6,788 nucleotides of DNA from JAVBMO01 sp031552355. GTDB taxonomy: Bacteria > Bacteroidota > Bacteroidia > Bacteroidales > P3. A program made the position numbers and the translations under genes. The DNA lies in NCBI GenBank assembly GCA_031552355.1, contig JAVBMO010000031.1, positions 1 to 6,788 of the forward strand. Direction: 5' to 3'. The notes under the pieces were generated by a model. The model did not search any database and was not told the DNA's origin. It saw only the letters and a program-made list of their open reading frames with translations. Below, piece by piece: positions 5,867 to 6,788 of the stretch. Every line of letters begins with the position of its first letter. The stretch's first letter is position 1.

Positions 5867-6788
5867 CTAAAATTCAAACATCCTGAATCCGTAGGTCCAT
5901 TCCATATAATCGACACTACCGGCGTGAGCTTTTACAAACACACCTAAGAAATGGCGATGCGATTTATCCAAATAGCATTTTATACCGGCTCGTTCATAAT
6001 AAGGTTCATAGAAATCAAAGGCACGATAAAGATAAACAGCAAATGCAACATATAAAGAAACACGTCCATAAATCACTTCAAATGAAGCTTTTGCTGCCGG
6101 AGTAAAATATTCTAATTGATTTTTTTCATGGCCTTCCGGACGCAAGCTCATAATTGAAGGATTATAACACAAATCAAACCCCAAACCATACGTAAAAAAA
6201 GGATGAAAACGTCTTTCATAAGCCAATCCCAAAGTAGAGGCAAAATAATATGCCCCATTGGTTTTTGACTCTTTTACAGCAGCTGCAAATGTTGTTACTA
6301 TATTATTTTTTTTATCAACTTGTTCTAAAGGTTGTTGCACCGATTTATCTATAGATTCGAGGGGATGGAAAAGGTATCGAACACCAAAGGATTGTGTAAA
6401 CATATTGACCCCTAAATTGGGTTGTTTCAAAGTGGCATTCGATGAGTGAGAAAATCCGGTAACACTGACTAATAGTAAATGTGGATTTAATTGGTAGTTA
6501 ATTCCAATATTCAAACCAATATAAAAATTAAGATACGATCCTATCCATATATTGTCAGGATTTGTTAATGGGTCACCTGGATTTGTATAGCAGCTAATTC
6601 CTGTATTTAGTTGATAATCCATCGAAAATGATTTATACTTAAAGAACGGGGCTTCCATAAATCCAAACAAAGCATATTTTGAGTTTAGAACTTCGGTATC
6701 AAAAGAAAGATAACGCAAACCCAAACCATATCTCGGCAGTTTATGGAAACATTCCCAAGCTTTTTCACCTTTGGTCTGAATTCCTATC
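5867..6788 (-). CDS. PagL-like acyloxyacyl hydrolase / lipid A 3-O-deacylase family outer-membrane protein, 5' end missing
   Basis: The leftward frame is open from the right edge (first full codon at 6787) to a TAG at 5869-5867, giving 306 residues; the N-terminus with its expected signal peptide is outside. A TTG at 6724 is internal, because family-like sequence (TKGEKAWECFHKLPRYGLGL) continues upstream of it. Residues 1 to about 145 resemble the PagL family: PRYGLGLRYLSF, NPGDPLTNPDNIWIGSYLN and GFSHSSNATLKQPNLGVN. In the last motif His114 and Ser116 match the HxS catalytic pair of P. aeruginosa PagL (His126, Ser128). Residues after about 160 form a second beta-rich part ending in Phe, as outer-membrane barrels do. 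The family removes ester-linked acyl chains from lipid A; that this protein does so is inferred. The counterpart of the PagL catalytic Glu is not obvious: the position 14 residues after the His is Asn. Confidence 0.8.
   Translation of the reverse strand, partial: IGIQTKGEKAWECFHKLPRYGLGLRYLSFDTEVLNSKYALFGFMEAPFFKYKSFSMDYQLNTGISCYTNPGDPLTNPDNIWIGSYLNFYIGLNIGINYQLNPHLLLVSVTGFSHSSNATLKQPNLGVNMFTQSFGVRYLFHPLESIDKSVQQPLEQVDKKNNIVTTFAAAVKESKTNGAYYFASTLGLAYERRFHPFFTYGLGFDLCYNPSIMSLRPEGHEKNQLEYFTPAAKASFEVIYGRVSLYVAFAVYLYRAFDFYEPYYERAGIKCYLDKSHRHFLGVFVKAHAGSVDYMEWTYGFRMFEF

Overview
The window looks like a piece of chromosome from a member of the Bacteroidota. The evidence is the AT-rich composition, TAA stops on five of the six complete or 3'-complete genes, no clear Shine-Dalgarno sequences, candidate -7 boxes of the TAnnTTTG type ahead of two genes, and protein families in the form typical of that phylum (a C-terminally extended PagL-like hydrolase and a WXXGXW-repeat lipoprotein). 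I cannot name a genus from sequence alone.

Layout from left to right. At the left edge a leftward gene enters with only its first 46 codons, which encode a Sec-type signal peptide. A 391-bp divergent spacer without a gene follows; it holds a short hairpin, a pair of direct repeats and the dinB promoter. Next comes dinB (DNA polymerase IV, 530-1600), a 118-bp spacer with a second promoter, and a tight rightward run purN-murF-anmK (1719-4701) with gaps of only 6 and 7 nt. A 99-bp spacer containing a perfect AT palindrome leads to a gene for a lipoprotein with WXXGXW repeats and a long Ser/Arg-rich tail (4801-5799). A strong bidirectional hairpin terminator (5819-5859) closes that gene and also the convergent leftward gene for a PagL/acyloxyacyl-hydrolase-like outer-membrane protein, whose N-terminus lies beyond the right edge.

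How the genes fit together. MurF finishes the cytoplasmic UDP-MurNAc-pentapeptide precursor. AnmK phosphorylates anhydro-MurNAc recovered from old wall, so synthesis and recycling of peptidoglycan sit in one probable transcript, with a purine-synthesis gene (purN) in front. The two right-hand genes encode outer-envelope proteins. dinB appears to be its own unit.

Most of the window is ordinary housekeeping DNA and I see no convincing new multi-gene system. The item most worth checking is a perfect four-copy heptanucleotide repeat (TTCAAAA) inside the first codons of anmK. Because 7 is not a multiple of 3, a change of one copy would put the kinase out of frame, and both alternative frames stop early. 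Lesser points are the low-complexity tail of the lipoprotein, the unexplained second half of the PagL-like protein, and the dinB start, where the promoter box overlaps the longer candidate start codon.
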